A DNA stretch of 64,000 nucleotides. Origin: Rudaea sp. 3F27F6. Its GTDB lineage: Bacteria; Pseudomonadota; Gammaproteobacteria; Xanthomonadales; Rhodanobacteraceae. The notes under the pieces were generated by a model. That model was not told the origin of the DNA and ran no database searches. It was given only the letters and a program-made list of their open reading frames with translations. The DNA is taken from assembly GCF_005503555.1 (NCBI RefSeq), contig NZ_SCNG01000002.1, positions 310,001-374,000 of the forward strand, given 5' to 3'. Numbering within the stretch: position 1 is the stretch's first letter; each line of letters starts with the position of its first letter. Below are positions 26,103 through 35,202 of this stretch, in pieces. The translations under genes and the position numbers were made by a program.

Positions 26103-26342
26103 CTAGCCGCCGGAGACCGGCGGGATAAACACCACCTCGTCGCCGTCGCGCAGCGCGCGATCCCAGCCGGCGAACTCGCCGTTGACCGCAACGCGCAGTT
26201 TTTCGCGCGGCATCGAAAATCCATGCCTGCCGCGCAATTCTTCGTAGAACGCCGACACGTCGGCCGCGTCGGAGACGATGGATTCTTCGTCGCGTCCGGC
26301 CTGGTCGCGCAGCGTGGCAAAGTAGAGTACGCGATACGTCAC
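26103..26342 (-). CDS. moaD: Molybdopterin synthase sulfur carrier subunit
   Basis: 79 residues, ubiquitin-like. It ends FIPPVSGG; the terminal Gly-Gly becomes the thiocarboxylate that supplies sulfur to molybdopterin. The opening [18 protein letters not shown] is typical. Its start overlaps the moaC stop by 4 bp. Confidence 0.94.
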   Translation of the reverse strand: MTYRVLYFATLRDQAGRDEESIVSDAADVSAFYEELRGRHGFSMPREKLRVAVNGEFAGWDRALRDGDEVVFIPPVSGG

Positions 26343-26893
26343 GAGCCGGCTCTCCGCGTCTTACGCGGCCCGCCGACGCTCGCGCCCTGTGCCGCACCTT
26401 CTACTTTTCCGGCAAGAACCCGGCGCTTGCCACCGGCCTTTTCCAGCAGCCGCAGATCGGCAATCACGATCTCGTGCGACAGCGCCTTGCACATATCGTA
26501 GACGGTCAGCGCGGCGACACTTGCACCGGTCAACGCTTCCATTTCAACGCCGGTCTTGTGCGAAATCGCGACGCGGCAGCGGATTTCCAGATCGGTCTCG
26601 GAGACGAAGCCGATCTCGAAATCGCAGCGCTCGATCGCGAGCGGATGGCAGAACGGAATCAACTCGTGGGTACGCTTGGCGGCGAGAGTGCCGGCAATGA
26701 TCGCCGTGTCGATCACCGGCCCCTTCTTTGCGCGCATGCCACCTTCGCGCAGGCTACGCGCCACCGCGAGCGGAAAGCGCACCACGGCGCACGCTGCTGC
26801 CGTGCGCGCGGTGACCGGCTTTGCGCCGACGTCGACCATGCGCGGGCGGTTGTCTTTATCGAGATGCGTCAGCTCGTTCTTCGGCTTCGCCAT
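26339..26893 (-). CDS. moaC: Cyclic pyranopterin monophosphate synthase
   Basis: 184 residues. [16 protein letters not shown] opens the domain; [17 protein letters not shown] and [25 protein letters not shown] carry the active-site residues (His-Pro and Glu-Met-Glu). It converts the MoaA product to cPMP. The ATG at 26893 begins close to the conserved core; another at 26926 would add 11 residues. Overlaps moaD by 4 bp. Confidence 0.95.
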   Translation of the reverse strand: MAKPKNELTHLDKDNRPRMVDVGAKPVTARTAAACAVVRFPLAVARSLREGGMRAKKGPVIDTAIIAGTLAAKRTHELIPFCHPLAIERCDFEIGFVSETDLEIRCRVAISHKTGVEMEALTGASVAALTVYDMCKALSHEIVIADLRLLEKAGGKRRVLAGKVEGAAQGASVGGPRKTRRAGS

Positions 26894-27009
26894 AAGCAAT
26901 TCCAAATTTGTACCTTGTGCAGCCATCGGCGCGCGCCGACGATCCCGTTTTCCTACCCATGAGCTATTCGGACGCCCTGACGCGCTTCGCCGACACGTAG
27001 CGCAAGCGC

Positions 27010-28068
27010 TCAACCACCCACCGCAAACATCTCGACATGTTTCTGCTCGCCGTGCGCGCGCAGTTCGGCACGCTGCTCACTGTAACGATCCGCGCGCTGC
27101 GTCCAGCGCGCGGCAATCACAGCGGCAAGCTCTTCGTCGCTTGCGCCGTCACGCAGCGGTGCGCGCAGATCGTAGCCCGTGCGCGCAAACAGACAGGTGT
27201 AGAGCTTTCCGTCCGCGGACAGGCGCGCGCGCGAGCAGTGGCCGCAAAACGGCTGCGATACCGAACTGATGAAACCGACCTCGCCCGCGCCATCCTTGAA
27301 CCGATAGCGTTCGGCGACTTCGCCACGATAGTTCGGCCGCATCGGTTCGAGCGGCCAGCGCGCGGCGATGCGTTCGATCAAATCGGCGCTCGGCACGACG
27401 GCGTCGCCGCGCCAGCCGTTGACCGTGCCGACGTCCATGTATTCGATGAACCGCACAATATGCCCGCTGCCGCGAAATCGTTCGACAAGATCGAGCGCGT
27501 GACCGTCGTTGATGCCGCGCATCACGACGCAGTTGAATTTGATTCCGCTGAACCCGGCGCGCTCGGCCGCCTCGATGCCGGCCAGCACTTCGCCGACGTC
27601 GCCGCGCCCGCCCGAGAGCCGGCGGAACGTCTGCGCATCGAGCGTATCGAGCGATACGGTCAGACGATGCAAGCCGGCGTCGCGCAGCGCCTGTGCGAAC
27701 TTCGGCAGCAGCACGCCGTTGGTCGTCATCGCAATATCTTCGATCTGCGGAATGCGCGCGAGCTGTTCGACCAAATGCGGCAAGTCGCGGCGCAGCAGCG
27801 GCTCACCGCCGGTCAGGCGCAGCTTGCGCACGCCGAGCGCGACGAAGGCGCGGGCCAGACGCTCGATCTCCTCGAAGCGCAGGCGCTGGTCCTTGCTGAG
27901 GAATTGGTAATCGTGCGCGTACTGCTCCTCGGGCATGCAGTACGGGCAGCGGAAGTTGCAGCGATCGATCACCGAGATGCGCAGATCGCGCAACGGCCGC
28001 GCAAAGGCATCCCGCGGCGCACTGGCGCCGGCAGTCGAAACCAGCTCGACCGGTATGCTTCTGCCCAT
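27010..28068 (-). CDS. moaA: GTP 3',8-cyclase
   Basis: 352 residues, radical SAM enzyme. The SAM cluster cysteines are Cys37, Cys41 and Cys44 in RCNFRCPYC. The second cluster is in [21 protein letters not shown]. The very C-terminus lacks the exact Gly-Gly ending and reads MFAVGG, so the GG pair is in fact present. It starts molybdenum cofactor synthesis from GTP. 116 bp separate it from moaC; moaB is absent here. Confidence 0.96.
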   Translation of the reverse strand: MGRSIPVELVSTAGASAPRDAFARPLRDLRISVIDRCNFRCPYCMPEEQYAHDYQFLSKDQRLRFEEIERLARAFVALGVRKLRLTGGEPLLRRDLPHLVEQLARIPQIEDIAMTTNGVLLPKFAQALRDAGLHRLTVSLDTLDAQTFRRLSGGRGDVGEVLAGIEAAERAGFSGIKFNCVVMRGINDGHALDLVERFRGSGHIVRFIEYMDVGTVNGWRGDAVVPSADLIERIAARWPLEPMRPNYRGEVAERYRFKDGAGEVGFISSVSQPFCGHCSRARLSADGKLYTCLFARTGYDLRAPLRDGASDEELAAVIAARWTQRADRYSEQRAELRAHGEQKHVEMFAVGG

Positions 28069-28085
28069 TGCCTCGTGCCGCTCGG

Positions 28086-28844
28086 TCAAGTCCTGATCAT
28101 GACATCGGGATGCGGCTGCGCCAATGCAAGCCACTCGCCCCCCCGCGCCACGCGATATCCGCGCGCCGCCAGCGCCGCGCCGTCGGCTTCACTGCCGTAA
28201 TGATAGAGCGCGAAGCGCGAACGCAATTCCGCCGGATATTCGCGTTCGAGATCGTCAACGCCAGTGTGCGAAGGATTGCCGACCAGACCGCAGTCGTGGG
28301 CGACAGTTTCGCCCTGCGCGGCGTATTGCGCGAGCATCTCGGGGATCGGCCGCGTGTCGCCGGTCCAGACGAAGCTGCCGCGCAAGGCGACGGCGAACGA
28401 GGTCATCGGCATATGGTGCCGGGTCGGGAACACGTCGAACCAGATGTCTTCGTGCCAGAAGCCGCGCGAGCACGGCACGAGCTGGTAGCCGTCCCAGAAA
28501 TTCGCGCCGCCTTCGGCGACGACGTCGGGATAGTCGGCGACGCGGCTCTGCAGATGGGTGATCAGCGCGGCATGGGCGTAGAGCCGCACGCGGCCGCGCA
28601 GCGCAGGATCGAAGTAGGCGCGATAGAACAGCCGCTCGAGGCCGCCGACATGATCCATATGCGTGTGAGTAATGTAGACGGCACGCGGCAAGCTGCCGTA
28701 GACCTTCTCGTAAGTCGTCAGCGTCTCCGGCCCGCAGTCGATCAGCAGCAGCGGCTCGCCGTCACGTTCGAGCACGGCGCCCGACGAGCCGAGTTCCACG
28801 GCCTGCGCCGCGCCGACGCCGAGAAAACGCAGAGACAGATTCAT
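28086..28844 (-). CDS. MBL-fold metallo-hydrolase (RNase Z-like)
   Basis: 252 residues. The metal motif is THTHMDHVGG (about residues 75-84); further ligands are suggested by RHHMPMTSF and TGDTRPIPE, and a final HYGSE. The opening LRFLGVGAAQAVELGSS resembles RNase Z/phosphodiesterase-type beta-lactamase folds. Its start overlaps the stop of the Kdo kinase gene by 4 bp, so the two are translationally coupled. The substrate is unknown; a phosphodiester or phosphate ester linked to LPS synthesis is a guess from context only. Confidence 0.82.
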   Translation of the reverse strand: MNLSLRFLGVGAAQAVELGSSGAVLERDGEPLLLIDCGPETLTTYEKVYGSLPRAVYITHTHMDHVGGLERLFYRAYFDPALRGRVRLYAHAALITHLQSRVADYPDVVAEGGANFWDGYQLVPCSRGFWHEDIWFDVFPTRHHMPMTSFAVALRGSFVWTGDTRPIPEMLAQYAAQGETVAHDCGLVGNPSHTGVDDLEREYPAELRSRFALYHYGSEADGAALAARGYRVARGGEWLALAQPHPDVMIRT

Positions 28845-29611
28845 CGATTCACATCCTTCGCGGCCGATTCGAGGCCTTGTTCGTAAGCGGCCATCAGCGG
28901 CTGCCAGATTGTCCGCTCGAACGCCGCATCGCCGTCCTGCGCGGCGCCGATCTTGATCAGCGAACGCTTCAGCCGCGACAGATTGGCGAGCTGCCACGCG
29001 CTCTGCGGCACGCGTAGTTCACCGCGGTCGAAATCGATCAACCAGACTTTGTCGGTGTCGACGAGGACGTTATGCGCATTCAAGTCCGCATGATAGACGC
29101 CGGCCGCATGCAGGCGCGCGATCGCCGCGCCGGCGCGGTGCGCGACGCCGGCGTCGAGGCCGCCGTGCTGCGAGCGCCAGGTCAGCGTCTGCGCATCGGG
29201 GATGAACTGGGTGATCAGGTCGGCACGATAGTGCGCGCCGTGGCGCCGAAAGCGCGCCGCGATCGGACGCGACACGTCGAAACCGCGCGCGACCAGACCA
29301 TGCAACAGGCGGAATTCGGCGAAGCTGCGCGTGTGTTCCGCGCCGTTCCACAAATAGCGATCGCCAAGCAGGCGCGCGACCAGGCCGCCGCGACGATAGT
29401 GACGCAGAGCCCAGTCTCCGCGCGGCGTATGCGCGAAGACGATGCCGCCGCGTCCGCCCGGCGCCGCCGTGGCGCGGTTCTGCGCGCTCCAGAACCCGGC
29501 ATCGAACCAGCGCGGATCGAACTCGCCTTGCGCAAGCGCTCCGGCATCGAACAGAATCGCGCCGTCTGCAGTCTCCTGCTCGCTCACACCGCTTGCATCC
29601 GCCCCTGTCAT
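28841..29611 (-). CDS. kdkA: 3-deoxy-D-manno-octulosonic acid kinase
   Basis: 256 residues, a small eukaryotic-kinase-like fold. The catalytic loop is YHADLNAHNVLV (His174-Ala-Asp176) and the metal site is DFD at 193-195. GDWALRHYRRGGLVARLLGDRYLW is highly typical of KdkA. It phosphorylates Kdo on lipid A, used in bacteria whose LPS has a single phosphorylated Kdo such as Haemophilus and Xanthomonas. It diverges from the heptosyltransferase gene with 54 bp between starts. Confidence 0.92.
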   Translation of the reverse strand: MTGADASGVSEQETADGAILFDAGALAQGEFDPRWFDAGFWSAQNRATAAPGGRGGIVFAHTPRGDWALRHYRRGGLVARLLGDRYLWNGAEHTRSFAEFRLLHGLVARGFDVSRPIAARFRRHGAHYRADLITQFIPDAQTLTWRSQHGGLDAGVAHRAGAAIARLHAAGVYHADLNAHNVLVDTDKVWLIDFDRGELRVPQSAWQLANLSRLKRSLIKIGAAQDGDAAFERTIWQPLMAAYEQGLESAAKDVNR

Positions 29612-29665
29612 GGCTGTCCGACTCGTTCCTCGCTGCGACCTCGTCCTCCAAGTCTAGCAAGCCTG

Positions 29666-30742
29666 ATGTCCGATATCGCCCTTTCGACGCCTCGCGTCCC
29701 GCAATCGATCTGCCTGCTGCGCACTTCGGCACTCGGCGACGTCACGCATGTGGTGCCGATCGTGCGTACGCTGCTGGCGCAGGTGCCCGATGCGAAACTG
29801 ACCTGGATCGTCGGCAAACTCGAGCACAAACTGATCGGCGATCTGCCCGGCGTCGAGTTCCTCATTTTCGACAAGAACAAGGGTTGGCGCGCATTCCACG
29901 AACTGCGCACGCAACTCGCCGCTCGCCGCTTCGACGCGCTGCTGCACATGCAGGTTGCGTTGCGCGCGAATGCGATCAGCGCCTTCGTCCGCTCGCCGCT
30001 GCGCATCGGCTACGACGCCGCGCGCTCGAAAGATCTGCACGGACTGTTCGTCAACCGCCGCATCGCGGCGCGCCGCGGCGAGCACGTGCTCGATGCGATG
30101 GCGAGTTTTCTCGAACCGCTCGGCCTGAAGCAGACCGAGGTGCGCTGGGATCTGCCGATACCAGATTCAGCACTCGAATTCGCCGAGCGGCATCTGCCCG
30201 GCGAGGCGAACACCCTGCTCGTCAGCCCCTGTTCCAGCCACGTCGTACGCAACTGGCTGCCCGAGCGCTATGCGACCGTGATGGATCACGCCGCCGCGCA
30301 AGGCTGGCGCGTCGCGCTCTGCGGCGGCCCCAGTTCGCTCGAACGCGAGATCGGCGACGCGATCGCGGCGAAGTGCCGCAGCAAGCCGCTCGACCTGATC
30401 GGCAAGGACACGCTCAAACAATTCCTCGCGCTATGCCGGCGCGCCGATCTCGTGATGACTCCGGACTCCGGCCCGATGCATATGGCCAACGCCGTCGGCA
30501 CCAAGGTGCTCGGCCTGCACGCGGCGAGCAATCCGCATCGTTCCGGCCCGTACTCCGACCGGCGCTGGTGCGTCGACCGCTACGATGCCGCCGCGCGCAA
30601 GTACAAGGGCAAGCCCGCGACGGACCTGCCCTGGGGTACGAAGATCGAATATCCCGGCGTGATGGAGTTGATCGAAACCGAAGCGGCAATCGATCGCTTC
30701 GATGCGTTTGCGATGTTCCGATCTAAGGCACCTGTGCCGTAG
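29666..30742 (+). CDS. GT9-family heptosyltransferase (LPS core)
   Basis: 358 residues. CLLRTSALGDVTHVVPIV is the N-terminal GT9 motif; TPDSGPMHMANAVGTKVLGLH is the C-terminal ADP-heptose-binding motif. It adds heptose to the inner core of LPS on the cytoplasmic face of the inner membrane. It lies next to the Kdo kinase, in line with a core-assembly job; whether it is a WaaC-, WaaF- or other-type enzyme cannot be read. Long in-frame sequence upstream of 29666 is antisense to kdkA and is not used. Confidence 0.9.
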   Translation: MSDIALSTPRVPQSICLLRTSALGDVTHVVPIVRTLLAQVPDAKLTWIVGKLEHKLIGDLPGVEFLIFDKNKGWRAFHELRTQLAARRFDALLHMQVALRANAISAFVRSPLRIGYDAARSKDLHGLFVNRRIAARRGEHVLDAMASFLEPLGLKQTEVRWDLPIPDSALEFAERHLPGEANTLLVSPCSSHVVRNWLPERYATVMDHAAAQGWRVALCGGPSSLEREIGDAIAAKCRSKPLDLIGKDTLKQFLALCRRADLVMTPDSGPMHMANAVGTKVLGLHAASNPHRSGPYSDRRWCVDRYDAAARKYKGKPATDLPWGTKIEYPGVMELIETEAAIDRFDAFAMFRSKAPVP

Positions 30743-30866
30743 ATACGCGGCATTCCCGCGCCTCGTGCGAAAGCGATCGAATCCATTCCCGCCAGGGCTT
30801 TTCCGACCCGCTCCAACAACGATCCGCGCTCGAAAAAGATCGAACCGATGCCGGCACCGCCTTGCG

Positions 30867-31268
30867 CTAGGCTTTCGCGCTGTAGTCCTGGTACGACTTT
30901 TCTTCGACCAGCTTCGAGCCGAGCTTGATATTGATCGTCTTCTTCACCGCCGCGCGCTCGTCGTTGCGGATGTAGACGGCGCGCGCCAGTTCGATAAACT
31001 CGGCATCGAAGGCCTGCGCCTTTTCCTTGAGGCGGATGCGGTCTTCGATGTCCCACAGCGCCTCATTGACCGCCTTCAACTGCGCGCGCTCCGTCGAGAT
31101 GTCCGTCTTCGACGCCGGGCTCGCAGCCCATATGGCGTTGAGCAGATCGAGTTCGGTGCGCACGTTGGCGAGTTTGCCCGCATCGCGGATCTGCGCGGAC
31201 TTGATTTCGAGAATGGTGATCTTGTCGATCAGCTCGCCGATCGAAATGGGAGTGGAAAGTTCGGTCAT
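30867..31268 (-). CDS. DUF6165 family protein
   Basis: 133 residues, soluble and helical, with no signal. The opening PISIGELIDKITILEIKSAQI and the VRTELDLLNAIW segment match the DUF6165 family, which is usually found next to LPS core or sugar genes. The last part (VKKTINIKLGSKLVEEKSYQDY) is basic. Function is unknown; its place after the heptosyltransferase supports an LPS-linked role. It is convergent with the heptosyltransferase gene. Confidence 0.82.
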   Translation of the reverse strand: MTELSTPISIGELIDKITILEIKSAQIRDAGKLANVRTELDLLNAIWAASPASKTDISTERAQLKAVNEALWDIEDRIRLKEKAQAFDAEFIELARAVYIRNDERAAVKKTINIKLGSKLVEEKSYQDYSAKA

Positions 31269-31320
31269 GCCTGTCGGTTTCGTTCAAGAAAGAAGAATGA
31301 TGGCGAAAATCGCAAATGGG

Positions 31321-31349
31321 TTGTAACTATTCGCCAAGCCACGTATCAT
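31321..31349 (+). promoter_or_regulatory. Promoter of tRNA-Ser(CGA)
   Basis: TTGTAA (31321-31326) and TATCAT (31344-31349) are separated by exactly 17 bp. The -10 ends 31 bp before the mature tRNA, leaving a short 5' leader for RNase P to remove. Confidence 0.65.
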
Positions 31350-31380
31350 CCGCGCCCTTCGATTCACGCGCACTTTCATA

Positions 31381-31495
<115 letters not shown>

Positions 31496-31511
<16 letters not shown>

Positions 31512-31977
31512 GATGGTGCAGGGTCGGTGGACGAACCCACCCGGTTCGACAAATTCGCCGGGAGCGAATTTGGACAGCCGCAGGCTGGCCCCGTAGCGCG
31601 CAGCGCGGAGGGGGAGGCTCAGGATGAGCCGAACAATCCCACCCCATCATCCGCAACGCGCCGTTTTTCGTTTCTGATGGTGAGGATCGGTGAACGAACC
31701 CACTCGGTTCGACAAATTCGCCGGGAGCGAATTTGCACAGCCGCAGGCTGGCCCCGTAGCGCACAGCGCGGAGGGGTGAGGCTCAGGATGAGCCGAACAA
31801 TCCCACCCCATCACCACCAGCGCGCCGTTTTTCGTTTCTGATGGTGTGGGGTCGGTGGACGAACCCACCCGGTTCGACAAATTCGCCGGGAGCGAATTTG
31901 GACAGCCGCAGGCTGGCCCCGTAGCGCGCAGCACGGAGAGGTGAGGCTCAGGATGAGCCGAACAATCCCACCCCACG
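31496..31977 (+). repeat. Three tandem ~164-bp repeats downstream of tRNA-Ser(CGA)
   Basis: Units start at 31496, 31660 and 31824, exactly 164 bp apart; the third ends near 31977. Each begins with the right arm of the tRNA terminator (GCCGTTTTTCGTTTCTGATGG). Inside each are compact hairpins: CGAACC/GGTTCG, CAAATTCGC/GCGAATTTG, CAGCC/GGCTG and GGCTCA/TGAGCC. Units differ by scattered substitutions, so the structure is better kept than the bases. Reading frames on the minus strand repeat with the units and are not credible genes. The layout resembles E. coli rtT repeats after tyrT. Confidence 0.85.
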
Positions 31978-32026
31978 CGTTTTCGCATCGCTCTTGTTCT
32001 TGCTCAGCCAAAAGGGGGCCGGCAAA

Positions 32027-32596
32027 TCAGCCCTGCTCTCCCCCAAGTACCCCCATAAATTTTCGGTAATACCGCAACTCCTCGATCGAATCGCGAATAT
32101 CCGACAACGCCGTATGCTTGGAGTCCTTGTTGAACCCCTTGTGCACCTCAGGAGCCCAACGCCGCGCCAGCTCCTTGATCGTCGATACGTCAAGATTGCG
32201 GTAGTGGAAAAACCGCTCAAGCCGCGGCATCAGACGATGCAGAAAACGGCGGTCCTGGCAGATCGAATTACCGCACATCGGCGACTTGCCGGACGGCAGC
32301 CAACGCGTAAGGAAATCCATGGTCAACGCTTCCGCGGTTGGCGCATCGACCTCGGAGTCGAGCACGCGCTGCCAGAGCCCCGTCTTGCTGTGCTGGCCGC
32401 GGTTCCAGTCGTCCATCGCCTGCAAGCTCGCCAACGGATGACCAATGGCGAATTCCGGCCCTTCCGCCAGAATATTCAACGACTTGTCGGTGACTATTGT
32501 GGCGATTTCGAGTATTGAGTCTCGATCCGTATCGAGGCCGGTCATCTCCAGATCGATCCAGATCAGATTGTCGTCGTGAGGCTGTCCTGCAGTCAT
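32027..32596 (-). CDS. orn: Oligoribonuclease
   Basis: 189 residues. DEDDh exonuclease: Asp15 and Glu17 in [10 protein letters not shown], then [14 protein letters not shown] and the later His/Asp in [13 protein letters not shown]. It degrades 2-5-nt RNA and pGpG, the last step of c-di-GMP turnover, which links it to the type IV pilus and PilZ functions. It is on the opposite strand between the two tRNA-Ser genes and their arrays. Start MTAGQPHDD at 32596. Confidence 0.96.
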   Translation of the reverse strand: MTAGQPHDDNLIWIDLEMTGLDTDRDSILEIATIVTDKSLNILAEGPEFAIGHPLASLQAMDDWNRGQHSKTGLWQRVLDSEVDAPTAEALTMDFLTRWLPSGKSPMCGNSICQDRRFLHRLMPRLERFFHYRNLDVSTIKELARRWAPEVHKGFNKDSKHTALSDIRDSIEELRYYRKFMGVLGGEQG

Positions 32597-32682
32597 GCCG
32601 CTCGCGTCCCGTCAAAGACTCGGACGATAACACCGCGCCGCCCACCGGCACAGCCACATCGCAGAAGCGCAGACCGATGACT

Positions 32683-32688
32683 TATACT
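32683..32688 (+). promoter_or_regulatory. -10 box of tRNA-Ser(UGA)
   Basis: TATACT lies 17 bp before the mature tRNA. No convincing -35 hexamer is seen at the expected 16-18 bp upstream. Confidence 0.45.
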
Positions 32689-32705
32689 TCGCGCCCGCAC
32701 GCTTC

Positions 32706-32819
<114 letters not shown>

Positions 32820-32835
<16 letters not shown>

Positions 32836-33257
32836 GACGGTGCAGGGTCGGTGGACGAACCCACCCGGTTCGACAAATTCGCCGGGAGCGAATTTGGACA
32901 GCCGCAGGCTGGCCCCGTAGCGCGCAGCGCGGAGGGGTGAGGGGTGAGGCTCAGGATGAGCCGAACAATCCCACCTCATCATCCTCGGCAGTCCTCGTGA
33001 GCCGTTTTTCATTTCTGATGGTGAGGATCGGTGGACGAACCCACTCGGTTCGACAAATTCGCCAGGTGCGAATTTGGACAGCCGCAGGCTGGACCCGTAG
33101 CGCGCAGCGCGGAGGGGTGAGGCTCAGGATGAGCCGAACAATCCCACCCCGATCATTCTTAGCAGCTTTAACGGACAGCCACTCGTTTCGGATTGCGAGG
33201 ATCGTCCGACGAACCCACCCGGCTCGGCAAATTCGCCCGTGGGCGAATTCGGATGAC
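32820..33257 (+). repeat. Two and a half tandem repeats downstream of tRNA-Ser(UGA)
   Basis: Units start at 32820 and 33001 (181 bp apart) with a decayed third from about 33160 to 33257. They are the same family as the array at 31496. The first unit is longer, in part from a small GAGGGGTGAGGGGTGAGG duplication. The decayed unit keeps GACGAACCCACCCGGCTCGG and the AATTCGC/GCGAATT hairpin but has lost the terminator-arm start, as expected at the far end of an array. The last 65 bp to the next gene hold nothing I recognise. Confidence 0.83.
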
Positions 33258-33322
33258 TGAAAACAGCATCGCTGCATGCCTTCCTTGCCACCAACCAACT
33301 CCACCCTCACTGAATCATCACG

Positions 33323-34141
33323 ATGTTCGACCCCTACCTTTCCCTCTGGAACCTCACCCCCGACGGCGAGCCGTTCACAACGCCCGGCGCGCGCCTGCTG
33401 CGCGTGCGCCGCCATGACGGCGCGCCAGCGATGCTCAAGATCGGCACCGAAGCCGAGGAAAAACTGGGCCATGTGCTGATGCGCTGGTGGGACGGCCGCG
33501 GTGCTGCGCGCGTGCTCGAACAGGCGCACGACGCGCTTCTGCTCGAACGCGCGACCGGTACGCGCTCGCTCGCGGCGTGGGCGCGCGGTGGGCGCGACGA
33601 CGAGGCCACACGCATCCTCTGCGACGTTCTCGAAACCTTGCACGCTCCGCGCACGAAGCCGCTGCCGGCCGCGCTGCTGCCGCTGCAGGAATGGTTCGTC
33701 CAGCTCGGCCCGACGGCGCTCGCGCATGGCGGCATGCTGACGCGCGCCTACGCGACGTCTCAGGAATTGCTCGCCGATCCGCGGGACATCGTCACCCTGC
33801 ACGGCGATATCCATCACGACAACGTGCTCGACTTCGGCCCCGAACGCGGCTGGCTCGCGATCGATCCCAAACGCCTGCTCGGCGAACGCGGCTTCGACTA
33901 CGCGAACATCTTCTGCAATCCCGACCTCGACAACCGGAATCCACCCGTCGGCGTGCTCCAGAATCGTTTCCTCGCCCGGCTCGGCATCGTGAGCACGCAG
34001 GCTCGCCTCGAACGCGGGCGCCTGCTGCGCTGGATTCTCGCGTGGTGCGGACTCTCCGCCGCCTGGTTCATCGAAGACGGCGACGATTGGCCGATCGAAC
34101 GGCGCGTCATGGAACTCGCGATCGCCGAACTCGATCGCTGA
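33323..34141 (+). CDS. APH(6)-like aminoglycoside/hydroxyurea phosphotransferase family protein
   Basis: 272 residues, usual for the family. The ATP lysine is in AMLKIG (Lys39); the catalytic loop is LHGDIHHDNVLDF (Asp162, Asn167); the metal aspartate is Asp181 in LAIDPKRLLGERGFDYAN. This GERGFDYAN context is diagnostic of the streptomycin 6-kinase/hydroxyurea kinase group. Chromosomal copies in environmental bacteria often have unknown natural substrates, so a resistance phenotype is not implied. It stands alone between the tRNA array and the LysR pair. Confidence 0.87.
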   Translation: MFDPYLSLWNLTPDGEPFTTPGARLLRVRRHDGAPAMLKIGTEAEEKLGHVLMRWWDGRGAARVLEQAHDALLLERATGTRSLAAWARGGRDDEATRILCDVLETLHAPRTKPLPAALLPLQEWFVQLGPTALAHGGMLTRAYATSQELLADPRDIVTLHGDIHHDNVLDFGPERGWLAIDPKRLLGERGFDYANIFCNPDLDNRNPPVGVLQNRFLARLGIVSTQARLERGRLLRWILAWCGLSAAWFIEDGDDWPIERRVMELAIAELDR

Positions 34142-34171
34142 GCGCCGCGCGACGCATCGTCGCTGGACGAG

Positions 34172-35083
34172 CTACGACGTCATGCTTTCCAACGCGAACG
34201 GCATCTTTGCCACAAGCCAGTCGATCAATGCGCGCACCGCAGGCAGCATGCCGCGGCGTGACGGAAACACGCAGTGAACGATGCCTTCGGGCGGGCCCCA
34301 CTCCGGCAGCACCATTTCAAGTTCGCCGTTGGCCAACGCCCCGGTGCAGACGAAGCTCGGCACGAGGGCGATGCCGAGCCCGCGCAACGTCGCCGCGAGC
34401 ACGAAAGGAAAATCGCCGCAGATCACCCGCGGCCGATGTTCCAGACGGTACTGGGCGCCGTCGCGGCTGTGCAGATCCCAGACCTGCTGTTCGGTTTCGA
34501 GGTAGCTGATCGTATCGTGCTCGGCGAGATCCTGCGGATGCTGCGGCCGCCCGCGCGCGCGCAGATAGTCGGGACTCGCTGCGAGGACCATGCTGCCGCG
34601 GCCGAACTGGCGCACGACGAGGTCGGCGTCGGTGTCGAGCCGCTCGCGCACACGCAGCGCGATGTCGACGCCTTCGTTGATGATGTCGACGCGGCGGTCG
34701 GTCGATATCACCAGCACGCGGACCTGCGGATATCTCTCGCAGAACTCGGGCAGAAGTCCGGTGAGGATGTTCTGGGTCAGTCCGATCGGGCTGCTGATGC
34801 GCACCACGCCACGCGGCTCGGCTGTCATCTGCGCAACGACGTCCTCGGCGGCCTGCGCCTCCGCGACGACGTTTTGGCAATGGCGGTAGAAGCGCTGGCC
34901 CGCGTCGGTGACGGCGAAGCGCCGCGTCGAACGCTGCAGCAGGCGCACGCCGATACGTTCTTCGAGCTGGGCGATGCGCCGGCTGAGCCGCGACTTCGGA
35001 ATGCCGAGCGCGCGCCCGGCCGCGGCGAAGCCGCCTTTCTCGACCACGATCGAGAAGTAGTACAGATCGTTGAGATCCTGCAT
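34172..35083 (-). CDS. LysR-family regulator (first of tandem pair)
   Basis: 303 residues. MQDLNDLYYFSIVVEKGGFAAAGRALGIPKSRLSRRI is the winged helix-turn-helix; a LysR substrate domain follows (VRISSPIGLTQNILTGLLPEF). It is highly similar over its whole length to the next gene at 35203-36120, with the helix-turn-helix nearly identical, so both may bind the same operators. This group (PKSRLSRR, RRFAVTDAGQRFY) includes regulators of NAD(P)H quinone or nitro reductases. Confidence 0.92.
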   Translation of the reverse strand: MQDLNDLYYFSIVVEKGGFAAAGRALGIPKSRLSRRIAQLEERIGVRLLQRSTRRFAVTDAGQRFYRHCQNVVAEAQAAEDVVAQMTAEPRGVVRISSPIGLTQNILTGLLPEFCERYPQVRVLVISTDRRVDIINEGVDIALRVRERLDTDADLVVRQFGRGSMVLAASPDYLRARGRPQHPQDLAEHDTISYLETEQQVWDLHSRDGAQYRLEHRPRVICGDFPFVLAATLRGLGIALVPSFVCTGALANGELEMVLPEWGPPEGIVHCVFPSRRGMLPAVRALIDWLVAKMPFALESMTS

Positions 35084-35202
35084 GTCGCCCTCGCCTCTCG
35101 ATTCGCCGGCAGAATACGCAAATTCCCTGACGCGCCGTTCTCGGACAGATCGCTCGCGCTCTTCGCCAACGCGCATCGAGCGGGCTGCCCATTTTTTCGG
35201 GA

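Noticed and set aside
33323-34141. Acquired resistance cassette
   Set aside because: No integron, IS or composition shift around the APH(6)-like gene; it looks native.
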